NCBI GenBank assembly: GCA_016794985.1
Contig: JAEUIQ010000084.1
Coordinates: forward strand, 179,530-243,529
Origin: Planctomycetaceae bacterium
GTDB lineage: Bacteria; Planctomycetota; Planctomycetia; Pirellulales; Pirellulaceae
Length of the DNA: 64,000 nucleotides
Reading direction: 5' to 3'
Position numbers and translations under genes: made by a program. This document shows, piece by piece, positions 18,324 through 27,700 of the stretch. Position 1 is the first letter of the stretch; each line of letters begins with the position of its first letter. The notes below the pieces were generated by a model. That model was given only the letters and a program-made list of their open reading frames with translations, was not told the origin of the DNA and searched no databases.

Positions 18324-19007
18324 TCACCGCTCTAAAACATTCGGTTCGCGATCGGATTTGTTGGTCGCAATCACTTCGGCCGCCAATTTGGCCCATTGCC
18401 GATACATCTCGGCAGATGGGTGCAGTTCATCAGCCACCAAGTACTTTTCGGGCTGATCCGCGGCGTCCCGCGTCAGCTTGGTGATCTCAATGTAATGGGC
18501 TCCTAATTTTTCGGATTCTTCGCGATTGACTTGGTTGAACTGGTCAATTTGCTGAGCAATCAAGGCAGGGTCCCGGCCACGTTTCGTAGCGAAGGGAGTC
18601 ACGCCCCAATCAGGAATACTCAAGACAATCACGCGTTTCGGATTGCCTGCGACTTTGTCGATAGCCAATGTTAGTAGTTCGCGAAATTGTTGACGGTATT
18701 CTTCTAGATCTCGATTTCGATATTGATTGTTGACTCCAATCAACAGCGTGGCCCAATCGTAGCGCGGCGCCAGCTCGGTTTGCTGGATTTCCGCCTGCAA
18801 TTCGTCTGTGGTCCAGCCGGTCTTGGCAATGATCTGCGGCGATTGAATCGCCCTGCCCTGGACTCGCAACTCGTCTACCATCTGAACTGGCCAGCGTTCG
18901 TTTTCCGCCACACCTTCGCCAATCGTATAGGAATCGCCAAGCGACAACACGGTTTCATCTTGTACGGTGCAATACACTAACAACAAGGCCAAGAATTTTA
19001 ACAGCAT
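18324..19007 (-). CDS. Exported SGNH/GDSL hydrolase
   Basis: The 227-residue protein starts with a short hydrophobic signal (MLLKFLALLLVY). Block I of the SGNH fold follows as SLGDSYTIGEG with the nucleophile Ser26, block III as LLIGVNNQYRNRD, and block V as DELHPSAEMYRQWA with the catalytic His. Proteins of this kind are esterases or lipases, often acting on acetylated sugars or peptidoglycan; the substrate cannot be assigned here. It converges with kynureninase (119 bases between the stops) and stands alone. Confidence 0.88.
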   Translation of the reverse strand: MLLKFLALLLVYCTVQDETVLSLGDSYTIGEGVAENERWPVQMVDELRVQGRAIQSPQIIAKTGWTTDELQAEIQQTELAPRYDWATLLIGVNNQYRNRDLEEYRQQFRELLTLAIDKVAGNPKRVIVLSIPDWGVTPFATKRGRDPALIAQQIDQFNQVNREESEKLGAHYIEITKLTRDAADQPEKYLVADELHPSAEMYRQWAKLAAEVIATNKSDREPNVLER

Positions 19008-19321
19008 GAGCTACCTTCGTTACTTGCGTTTAGAATTTCGATTTGGTCGATGCTAACGTTATCTGAGGCGTTTAGCCCATCGCACGAATACGCGTATCCT
19101 TGCTGGCTTAACCAAGCTGAAAGGACACTCTAACCGGTGGATTACGCACAGCAGCTAGGGCTGTTTCGGCCCATCCGGGGCTATGCTCATCGGAAAAAAA
19201 TGTTTCACAGCAATGCCGGACACACCAACCATTGTCCATAAACGACACTGCCGCAGTCAAGCTGCGGCAGTGACACCTTCCAGAATCGTTCTTCCCAACC
19301 GCGATGGAGCGAGGTCGGAAA
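19008..19321. other. Intergenic region downstream of clpC
   Basis: No gene is seen. The gap contains the upstream region of the SGNH hydrolase gene and the 3' flank of clpC with the hairpin at 19246-19272. Confidence 0.4.
19246..19272 (-). terminator. Perfect hairpin after clpC, possible terminator
   Basis: An 11-bp perfect inverted repeat (CACTGCCGCAG/CTGCGGCAGTG) with a 5-base loop lies about 50 bases beyond the clpC stop. On the minus strand only a weak T-rich tail (TCGTTTATGG) follows, so termination efficiency is uncertain. Confidence 0.5.
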
Positions 19322-21895
19322 TCAGTTGTCCGAGCCGACCGTTACCGGAACCGAGCTGGGCACCGGTTCATCAGCACTCAAACCGGTAAACTTGAGATGC
19401 TTGACTTTGCCTTCCTCGTTCCGAACAACATCGACATAGATTCGAGTCTTACCCTCGAAGCTTCCCTGCAAGATTTCTTCGCTGAGTGGATCTTCGATGT
19501 AATTCTCCAACGCACGACGCATCGGACGAGCACCCATATCCAAATTCGTGCCCTTCTTGATCACGAATTCGACGGCTGGTTCGCTGAGCACCAATTCGTA
19601 GCCACGTTCCGTCAATCGCTCGCGGACCTTGGACAATTCCAATTGCACGATCGAGACCAAATCCTTCTTCTCCAGGTGGCGGAAGATGATTGGTTCGTTG
19701 GTCAATCGATTGATGAACTCTGGGCGGAAGGCTTTGCCAATTTCATCCTGCACGCGTTCCTTCATTCCTTCAAACGAGGCATCATCGCTCGTACCGGGCA
19801 AGCCGAACTGCGATTCGTTTTTGATCGCGTGGGCACCAACGTTCGTCGTCATGATCACAATCGTGTTTCGGAAGTCGATGTTGCGACCGTAGCTGTCGGT
19901 CAATCGCCCTTCTTCCATGACTTGCAACAACATATTGAACACATCCGGATGCGCCTTTTCGATTTCGTCCAAAAGGACGACCGCATACGGCCGACGACGG
20001 ATCTTCTCAGTCAATTGACCGCCTTCTTCGTACCCCACATAGCCAGGAGGTGCGCCGATCAATCGGCTGACATTATGCTTTTCCATGTATTCGCTCATGT
20101 CGAAGGTAATCAGGGCGTCCTGATCTCCAAACATGAACTCGGCCAAAGCTTTCGCCAACAACGTCTTACCAACACCGGTCGGTCCCGCAAACATAAAGCA
20201 GCCGATCGGCCGACGCGGATCCTTCAAGCCCGAGCGGCTACGACGAACGGCTTTGCAAACCGCCTTCACCGCCGCATCCTGGGAAACAACCTTGGCGTGA
20301 ATTTCATCTTCCATCTTGAGCAAACGCAACGAATCCTCGCTGCTCATCCGAGTCAACGGAATACCGGTCATCTTTGAGACCACTTCCGCGACGACTTCTT
20401 CGTCGACCAAGCCTTCGCTGATCTGGCTCTTGTCACGCCATTCTCGTTTGATCTGCTCCTTCTTGGCACGAAGCTTATCGGCTTGATCGCGCAACGCCGC
20501 AGCCTTCTCGAAGTCCTGTTCGGCAACCGCTTCTTCTTTTTCTTTGTTCAATCGTTCGATGTCTTCATCGATTTCTTGCAGATCCGGCGGTTTGACCAAA
20601 GACCGAATTCGAACCCGAGCACCCGCTTCATCAATGACGTCGATCGCTTTGTCCGGCAAACAACGTGCGGTGATGTAGCGGCTCGACAAGTCAACCGCCG
20701 CTTCAATCGCGTTGTCGGTAATCTGCACGCGGTGATGTTCTTCGTATCGTGGCTTCAAACCGTGTAGAATTTTCACGGTCTGTTCCTGTGTCGTGGGGTC
20801 GACCATGATCTCTTGGAATCGACGTGCCAGGGCACTGTCTTTCTCGATGTGCTTGCGATACTCGTCCAAGGTCGTGGCACCGATGCATTGAATTTCACCA
20901 CGAGCCAAGGCCGGCTTCAGCACATTGGCGGCATCAATCGCCCCCTCGGCACCACCCGCTCCCACCAACGTGTGCAATTCATCGATGAACAGAATCGTAT
21001 TTTTCGCACGCCGAACCTCGTTCATTACGGCCTTGATACGCTCTTCGAATTGGCCGCGATACTTTGTACCAGCAACCATCATGGCCAAATCCAGAACAAC
21101 GATTCGCTTGTCAGCCAAAATCTCTGGCACGTCACCACTAATGCAACGTTGAGCGAAACCTTCCACAATCGCCGTCTTGCCGACACCTGCTTCACCCAAG
21201 AGCACGGGATTGTTCTTCGTGCGACGGCAGAGAACCTGAATGGCGCGTTCGATTTCTCGCTCGCGACCAATCACCGGATCCAACTCACCGTTGCGAGCTA
21301 ATTCGGTCAAGTCACGGCCAAACGAGTCCAGCGCGGGCGTCTTCGACTTGCCACCTTTGCGTTCGCCGGTCGAACCACCATCGGACTGAGCGGGATTGTT
21401 GGAGGACGAAGAACTAACTTCGCGTCCACCACGCTCCGAACTTTCGCCGCCTTCCAAGCCATGCCCCAACAGATTGAGGACTTCTTCGCGAACGTCGTCC
21501 AACTTCAAACTGAGATTCATCAGCACTTGGGCCGCAACACCTTCTTGCTCGCGCAAGAGCCCCAGCAAAACGTGTTCGGTGCCGACATAATTGTGATTGA
21601 GGTTCCGAGCCTCCTCCATCGAGTATTCCAAGACCTTCTTGGCTCGCGGAGTGTGCGGCAACCGCCCCAGCGTCACCATGTCCGGACCACTTTGAACCAA
21701 CTTCTCGACTTCATTGCGAATCCGGCGCAAATCGACGTCCAAGTTCCGGAGGACATTTGCAGCAACGCCGCTACCCTCTTTGACCAACCCCAACAGGATG
21801 TGCTCGGTACCAATGTACTCGTGGTTAAAGCGGTGGGCCTCTTGGTTGGCCAACTGCATGACCTTCCGAGCGCGGTCCGTGAATCGTTCGTACAT
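19322..21895 (-). CDS. clpC: ATP-dependent Clp protease ATP-binding subunit ClpC
   Basis: ClpC is a hexameric AAA+ unfoldase that feeds proteins to ClpP. I place the start at ATG 21895 (MYERFTDRARKVM), preceded by AGGGAGA; an upstream in-frame extension lacks family similarity. The 857-residue product has two N-terminal Clp repeats (HEYIGTEHILLGL and HNYVGTEHVLLGL), AAA-1 with Walker A GEAGVGKT near residue 230, a UVR-type middle region (EEAVAEQDFEKAAALRDQAD), and AAA-2 with GPTGVGKT near 569 and the GYVGYEEGGQLTE pore loop. A serine/glycine-rich linker (SSSSNNPAQSDGGSTGER) separates the N domain from AAA-1. No clpP, mcsA, mcsB or ctsR is adjacent. Confidence 0.97.
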   Translation of the reverse strand: MYERFTDRARKVMQLANQEAHRFNHEYIGTEHILLGLVKEGSGVAANVLRNLDVDLRRIRNEVEKLVQSGPDMVTLGRLPHTPRAKKVLEYSMEEARNLNHNYVGTEHVLLGLLREQEGVAAQVLMNLSLKLDDVREEVLNLLGHGLEGGESSERGGREVSSSSSNNPAQSDGGSTGERKGGKSKTPALDSFGRDLTELARNGELDPVIGREREIERAIQVLCRRTKNNPVLLGEAGVGKTAIVEGFAQRCISGDVPEILADKRIVVLDLAMMVAGTKYRGQFEERIKAVMNEVRRAKNTILFIDELHTLVGAGGAEGAIDAANVLKPALARGEIQCIGATTLDEYRKHIEKDSALARRFQEIMVDPTTQEQTVKILHGLKPRYEEHHRVQITDNAIEAAVDLSSRYITARCLPDKAIDVIDEAGARVRIRSLVKPPDLQEIDEDIERLNKEKEEAVAEQDFEKAAALRDQADKLRAKKEQIKREWRDKSQISEGLVDEEVVAEVVSKMTGIPLTRMSSEDSLRLLKMEDEIHAKVVSQDAAVKAVCKAVRRSRSGLKDPRRPIGCFMFAGPTGVGKTLLAKALAEFMFGDQDALITFDMSEYMEKHNVSRLIGAPPGYVGYEEGGQLTEKIRRRPYAVVLLDEIEKAHPDVFNMLLQVMEEGRLTDSYGRNIDFRNTIVIMTTNVGAHAIKNESQFGLPGTSDDASFEGMKERVQDEIGKAFRPEFINRLTNEPIIFRHLEKKDLVSIVQLELSKVRERLTERGYELVLSEPAVEFVIKKGTNLDMGARPMRRALENYIEDPLSEEILQGSFEGKTRIYVDVVRNEEGKVKHLKFTGLSADEPVPSSVPVTVGSDN

Positions 21896-22096
21896 GTTTT
21901 GGTTTCTCCCTATATCTCGTTTTGCTTCACGATTCCATCCTTGCGTTGGTAATCGTGCCGCAAAAACCACAAAGGTCAAGGTGGGGCGGTAACGACCGAT
22001 CGGCAACCGCCCGTACCGTCACCGCAGAACACTCCGCCTGACGTTCAGGCTTTCCGGACCAATCGTCCCCGCCATATTCGTCGCCATGACAGCCCT

Positions 22097-22666
22097 CTAG
22101 TGCAAATCAGTGGCCAATTCGCCGGAATCTTCCGGTCGCCACTGATTGATTGCATCGGTTTCACGTTGGATTTCAAAATCCCAGTTCTGGGCGGCATCCC
22201 AACCCCGAACTTCGCTCAATTGCCGTCTTGCTTCGGCCAATTTGCCCTGGTGGCGAAACATTGTTGCTAGCATCAACCCAGCCGCAATGTCGTCGGGGTA
22301 ATTTCGCAGTTGGCGCCGAAGCAGCAATTCGGCTTCTTCCCAGTGTCCCTTCAAGTAGGTAGCCTGGGCATCTGCCAAATAGTCGGGTTTTCCGGCTTCC
22401 AGTTGCACTCCTGTCGGCACGAGCAACAGATCCGGGATCTGCTTCCAGCCGAACCAAGCCGCCGCGGTCCAGACCAAGAAGAGAATCGACCATAGCCAGA
22501 TTGGACTGGGGAGTGGCAGCCAAAGTGGCCACAAAAAAGTATGAATCAAGGACAGATTTAACGCGCCTGCGAATAAAACCGCACAAGCCAAGGAGTTCCA
22601 ATTGCCGCGCAGCCACAACCTCGGCAATCCAGGCCACATGCAAAGCCAATGATCAGATAAGTTCAA
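22097..22666 (-). CDS. Small membrane protein with TPR-like repeat
   Basis: The 189-residue product starts at TTG 22666, preceded by GGAGG. Two hydrophobic segments lie at about 25-50 and 55-75, followed by a soluble part with a tetratricopeptide-like helical pair (ADAQATYLKGHWEEAELLLR, then DDIAAGLMLATMFRHQGKLA). Such proteins scaffold membrane complexes. The function is unknown. It lies between clpC and the barrel candidate on the same strand. Confidence 0.7.
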   Translation of the reverse strand: MNLSDHWLCMWPGLPRLWLRGNWNSLACAVLFAGALNLSLIHTFLWPLWLPLPSPIWLWSILFLVWTAAAWFGWKQIPDLLLVPTGVQLEAGKPDYLADAQATYLKGHWEEAELLLRRQLRNYPDDIAAGLMLATMFRHQGKLAEARRQLSEVRGWDAAQNWDFEIQRETDAINQWRPEDSGELATDLH

Positions 22667-22759
22667 TGCTGTGGCCTCCGCCGACGATCTCGATCCCGTG
22701 GTCGAATTCTATCGATCCCAACGATTTTCACAAAGATGAAAGCTGCGGGAACTCGGCTG

Positions 22760-24316
22760 CTAAAACGCAAAACCGCCACGAAACATGATGGCAGTCCCCA
22801 GGTAACTGTCGGCTGGAGCAGTCGAACGATAAATCAACTGACGCTCGAAGACATAGCCAACTTCACCGAAACCCGTAATTCCGCGAACGCCAATCCACTC
22901 TAAGCCCGCCATCACGCGCATGTCGTTCAGGTCAACCTGATCTTTGAAGTTGGCTTCGCGATTGATGGTCCAACTGCCTCCGCCGTACTCACCAGAGACA
23001 TATCCCCATACCTCGACGTTGCCAAAATTGGGAAAGCGTTTGGCAAACTTGGGGCGAGGAAAGTAGAAACTGAGCCGGGTATTCGGGTCTGGCGTCCAAA
23101 ACAATCCACCCGCAGGCAATAGTTTGATTTCAACTCGATCCAAATACTCGACACCGAATTTGACAGTACTATTCGGAGACAATCTCATCCACAACAACCC
23201 CACCCCCGTAAAACGCAAACTGTGTTTGGTAAAGGTCTCGAAGTCCGAGTAGACGCCGGTCGTAAAGCTCAATTCACCACCAAACTGTTGATCCAACGGC
23301 GTTGAATGGTCAAAGCTCAAGTAAGCACTGTAAGCGCTGCCCGGCAAATCATTTCCTGTAAGGGAATTCGGCCCTTGCCAATTGTGGAAGATAAATCCAG
23401 GTGAGATCGTCAAGGGCATCTCGGAGCCCAGGAAGTTGGGCAAGCTAAGACTTGTCGCCATCTCGGTGTCGTTGATTTGGACGCGATCAACGGTACCACC
23501 GCGGATGTAGGTGTGCCTAACGCGGAAAGCGTGCCAGAGCTTTTGCCAATCACTTTGCTGCCAAAATCGCTGCCAAGACTGGGCCGACCACGTCTGTGAG
23601 CCGTTCGCGTTAGGATTGTTCAACAAACCACCAGACCAAAACCCATCGGATTGCGGTGCAGCAAAAATCGAAGCCGAATCTCGCGATTCCGTTGCGAAAG
23701 GATTGCGAAAGATGCTGGCTTGTGGCGGCGGCAGGTTGGGATAGCCTGCAGGAACCTGCGGCGCAAACGGATCAATCCCGCCGGTCTGGGGCAGCATCGC
23801 GCCAGGTTGTCCCATCCCAGGCTGAAAAACACCGGGTTGAATCCCACCGGTACCCATGGGGGCCATGCTGGGCGGTGCTGTCGGACTGCCGGGCATCACA
23901 GCACCACCACTGTATGGGTTGGGCGCGTAAACGCCCGGCGCCAAGCCCCCCGGGACAGTGCCTGTCCCCATGGTGCCTGTCCCCGCCGCCTGGCCGCCGA
24001 AGCCAGGACTCGCGAGCCCCGGATTGCCGCCCGCGAGGAAGGGATTGCCTGTCCCCGCCCCAACGCTACCAGAACTAGGAGGGGCGACAATTTGAGCGGG
24101 AGGGGCACCCAAGGCGGGCAGCGATGGTTGGCCAAGAACGGCAGCAGGTTGGCCCGCGCCGGGAAGAAATGGGTTAGGTTGCGCAGGTGCCTGTCCCCAC
24201 GTCGGCAAGGCAACGCCGCTAATCCAACTGGGTAAAAGCAAGACAATAATCACCCGGAGGCACAAACCATGGTGCCTTGGGTACTGTCGAAAAAAAGGGG
24301 GGCGTTCGCAATCCAT
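22760..24316 (-). CDS. Probable outer-membrane beta-barrel protein with Pro/Gly-rich linker
   Basis: The 518-residue protein begins with a signal-like hydrophobic segment (LRVIIVLLLPSWISGVALP). A long low-complexity region rich in Gly, Pro, Ala and Gln follows (about 40-210). The C-terminal half, from about 265, alternates hydrophobic and polar residues and ends in GTAIMFRGGFAF, an aromatic C-terminus typical of outer-membrane barrels. It resembles conserved planctomycete proteins of unknown function containing 'LPNFLGS'. The linker's coding sequence carries several copies of the box gtgcctgtcccc, and the low complexity may have grown through them. Its role, perhaps a porin-like or structural envelope protein, is inferred. 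Confidence 0.75.
   Translation of the reverse strand: MDCERPPFFRQYPRHHGLCLRVIIVLLLPSWISGVALPTWGQAPAQPNPFLPGAGQPAAVLGQPSLPALGAPPAQIVAPPSSGSVGAGTGNPFLAGGNPGLASPGFGGQAAGTGTMGTGTVPGGLAPGVYAPNPYSGGAVMPGSPTAPPSMAPMGTGGIQPGVFQPGMGQPGAMLPQTGGIDPFAPQVPAGYPNLPPPQASIFRNPFATESRDSASIFAAPQSDGFWSGGLLNNPNANGSQTWSAQSWQRFWQQSDWQKLWHAFRVRHTYIRGGTVDRVQINDTEMATSLSLPNFLGSEMPLTISPGFIFHNWQGPNSLTGNDLPGSAYSAYLSFDHSTPLDQQFGGELSFTTGVYSDFETFTKHSLRFTGVGLLWMRLSPNSTVKFGVEYLDRVEIKLLPAGGLFWTPDPNTRLSFYFPRPKFAKRFPNFGNVEVWGYVSGEYGGGSWTINREANFKDQVDLNDMRVMAGLEWIGVRGITGFGEVGYVFERQLIYRSTAPADSYLGTAIMFRGGFAF
23952..24198. repeat. Repeated cctgtcccc boxes inside the barrel-protein linker
   Basis: Copies of (gtg/ttg)cctgtcccc occur at 23959-23969, 23973-23984, 24045-24056 and 24187-24198. 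The first is part of a perfect inverted repeat GGGACAG tgc CTGTCCC (23952-23968). A related word, ggggacagacgcctgcccc, appears near 37546 in the FHA-like gene. Confidence 0.7.
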
Positions 24317-24440
24317 TGCAACGCCGCTTCTAGCAAATCACGTATGAAGTCGCAATGTCAGCTCGCGATCACACGGCTGGATAACACGAGACTGGACCGG
24401 CGGAGCAGTCCATGACATACTCGGCTTCCCAATCAACGAT

Positions 24441-25001
24441 TTAATTCAAACTCGGGTCACTTGGTCGATTTTTCGCCAAGCGGGGATCACGTCGCATGAC
24501 TTCCCAACTCACCATCCCACAAGCCGTTGCCCACATTTCGTAAGGGTCGGCAAAGATGAGCTCCGGCGTCGCCGCAACCGTATGCCACCCGCCTTGCTGG
24601 CATTCGCCTTCCAATTGTTGCTTTCCCCACCCCGAATAACCTAGATAGAAGCTGTAGGGCCGAACATCGAGGCGGAGCAATTCCAAAATCTGATCGCGTT
24701 GCGTCGAGATGCACACTCCGGGCAAAACCGTCAAATCCGCCAATTCGTCCTGGGTATGCATGACCACCAACGGCCCTTGCACCGGTCCGCCCCAACAAAC
24801 CGGGACGCCCTCGGGAACCTCCAAGTCTTCCGAAACACTCGCAAAAATCTCGGCCGGCGAGATCCCGATGGGCCGATTCAAAACCAACCCCATGGCCCCT
24901 TCTTCAGGGCTGTGGCGAATCAATAACACCACCGTGCGCGCGAAATGTGGATCCTCCATATCTGCGGCGGCAACCAACAAATTTCCCGTCAGATCCTGCA
25001 T
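24441..25001 (-). CDS. YqgE/AlgH family protein
   Basis: This is a DUF179 (YqgE/AlgH) protein, a widespread family whose biochemical role is unsettled; in Pseudomonas AlgH was linked to alginate regulation. The start ATG 25001 is preceded by GGGAG and yields MQDLTGNLLVAAADMEDPHF, the normal N-terminus; a longer in-frame reading into the neighbouring fabH-like gene is not supported. The family signatures follow: FARTVVLLIRHSPEEGAMGL, VLNRPI, VCWGGPVQGP, YLGYSGWGKQQLEGE and WHTVAATPELIF. The 186-residue size is normal. It starts 12 bases past the stop of the ketoacyl synthase gene, so the two are probably cotranscribed. Confidence 0.93.
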   Translation of the reverse strand: MQDLTGNLLVAAADMEDPHFARTVVLLIRHSPEEGAMGLVLNRPIGISPAEIFASVSEDLEVPEGVPVCWGGPVQGPLVVMHTQDELADLTVLPGVCISTQRDQILELLRLDVRPYSFYLGYSGWGKQQLEGECQQGGWHTVAATPELIFADPYEMWATACGMVSWEVMRRDPRLAKNRPSDPSLN

Positions 25002-25012
25002 CAACACGCTCC

Positions 25013-26026
25013 CTAGGACAGGGTTCGATTCCCCAGAACATCCCGCCAAGCGCAGGCCGCCCACGACCATCCGACCCCAAATCCAATCATCATGGTCCGC
25101 AACTCCGGAGTCAGCTGTTGCTTCTGTCTCAAGTCGTCAATCAAGATAGGCAACGTCGATGAAACCGTATTGCCTACATCGCGCATGCATAGAGGCATTT
25201 TATCAAAAACCAGCCCCAAGCGTTCCCGAAGCTGGTCCAACATCTTGTAGGTCGCTTGATGCAGCAAGAACAGATCTACGTCGTCCATGGTGATGCCTTC
25301 ACTGCGCAGAACATCTTCCACGACGTTGGGGATCGCTCCGATGGCAAAATTAATTAGGCTTGGACCGTCCATGTAGAGGTCGCTACCCCATCGAGCCCGA
25401 TGCCGCGGGCGCAACGCCTTCTCCTTCGGTCGGATTCCCTGGTTTACAAGCAGGGTATTGGCACCACTGCCATCCGTTCCAAATTGCATGCTCGTAATCG
25501 AAGGCTCATCGTGAGCTTCCAACAAGGTCGCAGCCGCCGCATCCCCGAAAATAGGCCGCAAACTGCGATCCGCAGGATTGATGTATTTCGAATAAGTTTC
25601 CGCTGTGATCAACAAGACGCGCCGGACGGCTCCAGTCCGAATCAAACCGTCAGCCAAACTCAATCCATAAACATAACCACTGCAGCCCAGGTTGAAATCC
25701 AAAGCGCCACATTTGGTACTCAAGCCCAGTCGCTCTTGCATCATGCAACTTGTTGTCGGCAACGGACAATCCGGAGTCTGCGTACACAACAAGACGAAGT
25801 CGATCGATGATCGATCGATTTGGTGTTCCGCAAACAGCTTCTCGGCGGCCGCAACCCCTAAGTCCGATGCCGTTTCTGACGGTGCTGCGATATGTCGTTT
25901 GTAGATTCCGGTCTTTTCCCCGATCAACTCCATGTCCCACGACGGATTGGCTGCCGCGAGGAATTCATTGGTTTCAATCAACTCGGGATAGTGGATAGCA
26001 ATCGGACCCAAAGCTGCGTATTTCAC
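25013..26026 (-). CDS. 3-oxoacyl-ACP synthase III-like enzyme (KASIII)
   Basis: KASIII condenses an acyl-CoA starter with malonyl-ACP to begin fatty-acid synthesis. The 337-residue product has the catalytic triad: Cys115 in NLGCSGYVYG, His256 in LLHQAT and Asn286 in GNTVSS. The C-terminal GFGVGWSWAACAW glycine loop is also present. There is no fab cluster around it. FabH-like paralogues also serve special starter units or lipid pathways, so I call the family and do not claim it is the housekeeping fabH. Confidence 0.92.
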   Translation of the reverse strand: MKYAALGPIAIHYPELIETNEFLAAANPSWDMELIGEKTGIYKRHIAAPSETASDLGVAAAEKLFAEHQIDRSSIDFVLLCTQTPDCPLPTTSCMMQERLGLSTKCGALDFNLGCSGYVYGLSLADGLIRTGAVRRVLLITAETYSKYINPADRSLRPIFGDAAAATLLEAHDEPSITSMQFGTDGSGANTLLVNQGIRPKEKALRPRHRARWGSDLYMDGPSLINFAIGAIPNVVEDVLRSEGITMDDVDLFLLHQATYKMLDQLRERLGLVFDKMPLCMRDVGNTVSSTLPILIDDLRQKQQLTPELRTMMIGFGVGWSWAACAWRDVLGNRTLS

Positions 26027-26292
26027 AAAGTATCCGTTATCTAATCATGAGAGCCAAACCCCGATAAGCCGTTGCCCTGACGCGTGGGCAAACGTTGAAT
26101 CGCCGCAACCAGGGCCCCATAGTTTAGCGGATTTCCATCTTCCGAAAACGGCACCGGGGACGCAAATATTCCCCCCGTTAGCCGAAACCAAAGGCACGGT
26201 CCGGAGGGTTTAATCGGATCGAACCCGTTTGTGTTATCACGGCTGGACCAGCCTACGCCTCGTTTGGTGTCGGGCACGAATAGGCCTGACGG

Positions 26293-27576
26293 TCATTTCT
26301 GCTGGAAATAAAACGTCCCCTTCTTGTTGCCAACCACGATATCGGCCTTGTTGTCCCCATTGACGTCGCCGACCGTGACTTGAGTTCCAACTCCGGAGTT
26401 GGTGTCCACCAAATGAGGTACAAATCGAGCCTTGCCCCCCTCGCGAACGGTCTGGAACCAGTACAACACCGCTGGATCCGTTTCACCCGGATCGGCACCA
26501 TTGTGCGCCCAGAATCGTTTCCCGGTGATCACATCGCGCAGCCCATCGCCGTCCATGTCCACCAACTCCATGGCGTGCGGCTGGGTAAAGACCACTTGAT
26601 GATCGGTCTGCTCCGGTGTCACTCCGACGATCCAATTCAACTCGAAGTCAATCTTGCCTTCTGTGCCACGAACTTGTCGATGCCAAACAACACCCCACTG
26701 ATGCGCATGTACCGCACAAAGGATATCGTTCAAGCCGTCGCCGTCGAAGTCGTAGACATACATTTGTGAAGCAGCTGGAGCGAATTGAACCTGGTGATAT
26801 TTCCACAACTGACCTGAGGTCCAATCTTCCGGCTGTTGCAACCATCCGCCCGGAGTCAAAAAATCTATGCGTCCATCACTATCAACATCACCCACTCCGA
26901 TACCATGCGTGAAACGACCTCCGGCGATCTGTTCCGACACTTTATGAAACGTCCACTTGGCGTACGGATCATTCGGGTCGGGAGTCGCAAATCCAAAGTA
27001 TCCGTCGGTTTGGAACACAAATTCTGGTTTTTCATCGCCAACAATATTCCACAATCCCGGACTTTCGTTATCGGTAATATCGAAGATGATGTGTTGTTTC
27101 CAGTGCTCCTTTTGATGGATGCCGCCTGGACCAGGGTTCTGGTACCACGCGGTCTCCGCGCCGGGGAATCCAACTCGCATGACATCCGCATGACCATCGC
27201 TGTTGAAATCATAAGTGAAGGTCAAAAAGTTTTGCGAATAGCTACCAATCGGATACTCTTCCGGAACATACACTTCGAACCGCTCAGCAAACTTTGGCCC
27301 CTGGTACCAGTACGGACCGGAGACAATATCCATTTGCCCGTCACCATCGAAATCGGCATACGACGCGCCCTCGGCGAAAAACTTTTCGGTAATCACTTGC
27401 TTCGAAAAACCGTCCGAGATGACCAACTTGTCAGGGTCTGGATGATTCGTTAATTGCTTGTCTTGAGCGAACCCGCTTGTCACCCAACTAAGACCAACAA
27501 CCACGATCCCCAGTACGACCGGGCAACACTTTCGACACCAAATTCCTGTGCAAACCAAGCGATGGTTGATGTTCAT
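26293..27576 (-). CDS. Exported FG-GAP/VCBS repeat protein
   Basis: I prefer the ATG at 27576 (MNINHRLVC) over upstream in-frame codons because a secretion signal (VVLGIVVVGLSWVTSGFAQ) starts soon after it and a purine-rich GGAAAGAAG precedes it. The 427-residue product has a string of calcium-binding-loop-like FG-GAP motifs: ADFDGDGQMDIV, YDFNSDGHADVM, GDVDSDGRIDFL, YDFDGDGLNDIL, VDMDGDGLRDVI and GDVNGDNKADIVVG. These form a beta-propeller of about six to seven blades on the outside of the cytoplasmic membrane. Partner and ligand are unknown. Confidence 0.88.
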   Translation of the reverse strand: MNINHRLVCTGIWCRKCCPVVLGIVVVGLSWVTSGFAQDKQLTNHPDPDKLVISDGFSKQVITEKFFAEGASYADFDGDGQMDIVSGPYWYQGPKFAERFEVYVPEEYPIGSYSQNFLTFTYDFNSDGHADVMRVGFPGAETAWYQNPGPGGIHQKEHWKQHIIFDITDNESPGLWNIVGDEKPEFVFQTDGYFGFATPDPNDPYAKWTFHKVSEQIAGGRFTHGIGVGDVDSDGRIDFLTPGGWLQQPEDWTSGQLWKYHQVQFAPAASQMYVYDFDGDGLNDILCAVHAHQWGVVWHRQVRGTEGKIDFELNWIVGVTPEQTDHQVVFTQPHAMELVDMDGDGLRDVITGKRFWAHNGADPGETDPAVLYWFQTVREGGKARFVPHLVDTNSGVGTQVTVGDVNGDNKADIVVGNKKGTFYFQQK

Positions 27577-27700
27577 AAGGCGGGCTTCTTTCCAAGGAGG
27601 TAGGGGGATACCGTCAATCATCATCGTTTGAGCTTCAAAACGATCTCGTTAAAATGCCGGTGTCGAATTAGATTGTAATCGATCTCAGCTCACGCGAAAA

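Noticed and set aside
26041..26277. Small open frame between the FabH-like and FG-GAP genes
   Set aside because: No ribosome-binding site, no recognisable pattern and an irregular composition; it looks like spacer.
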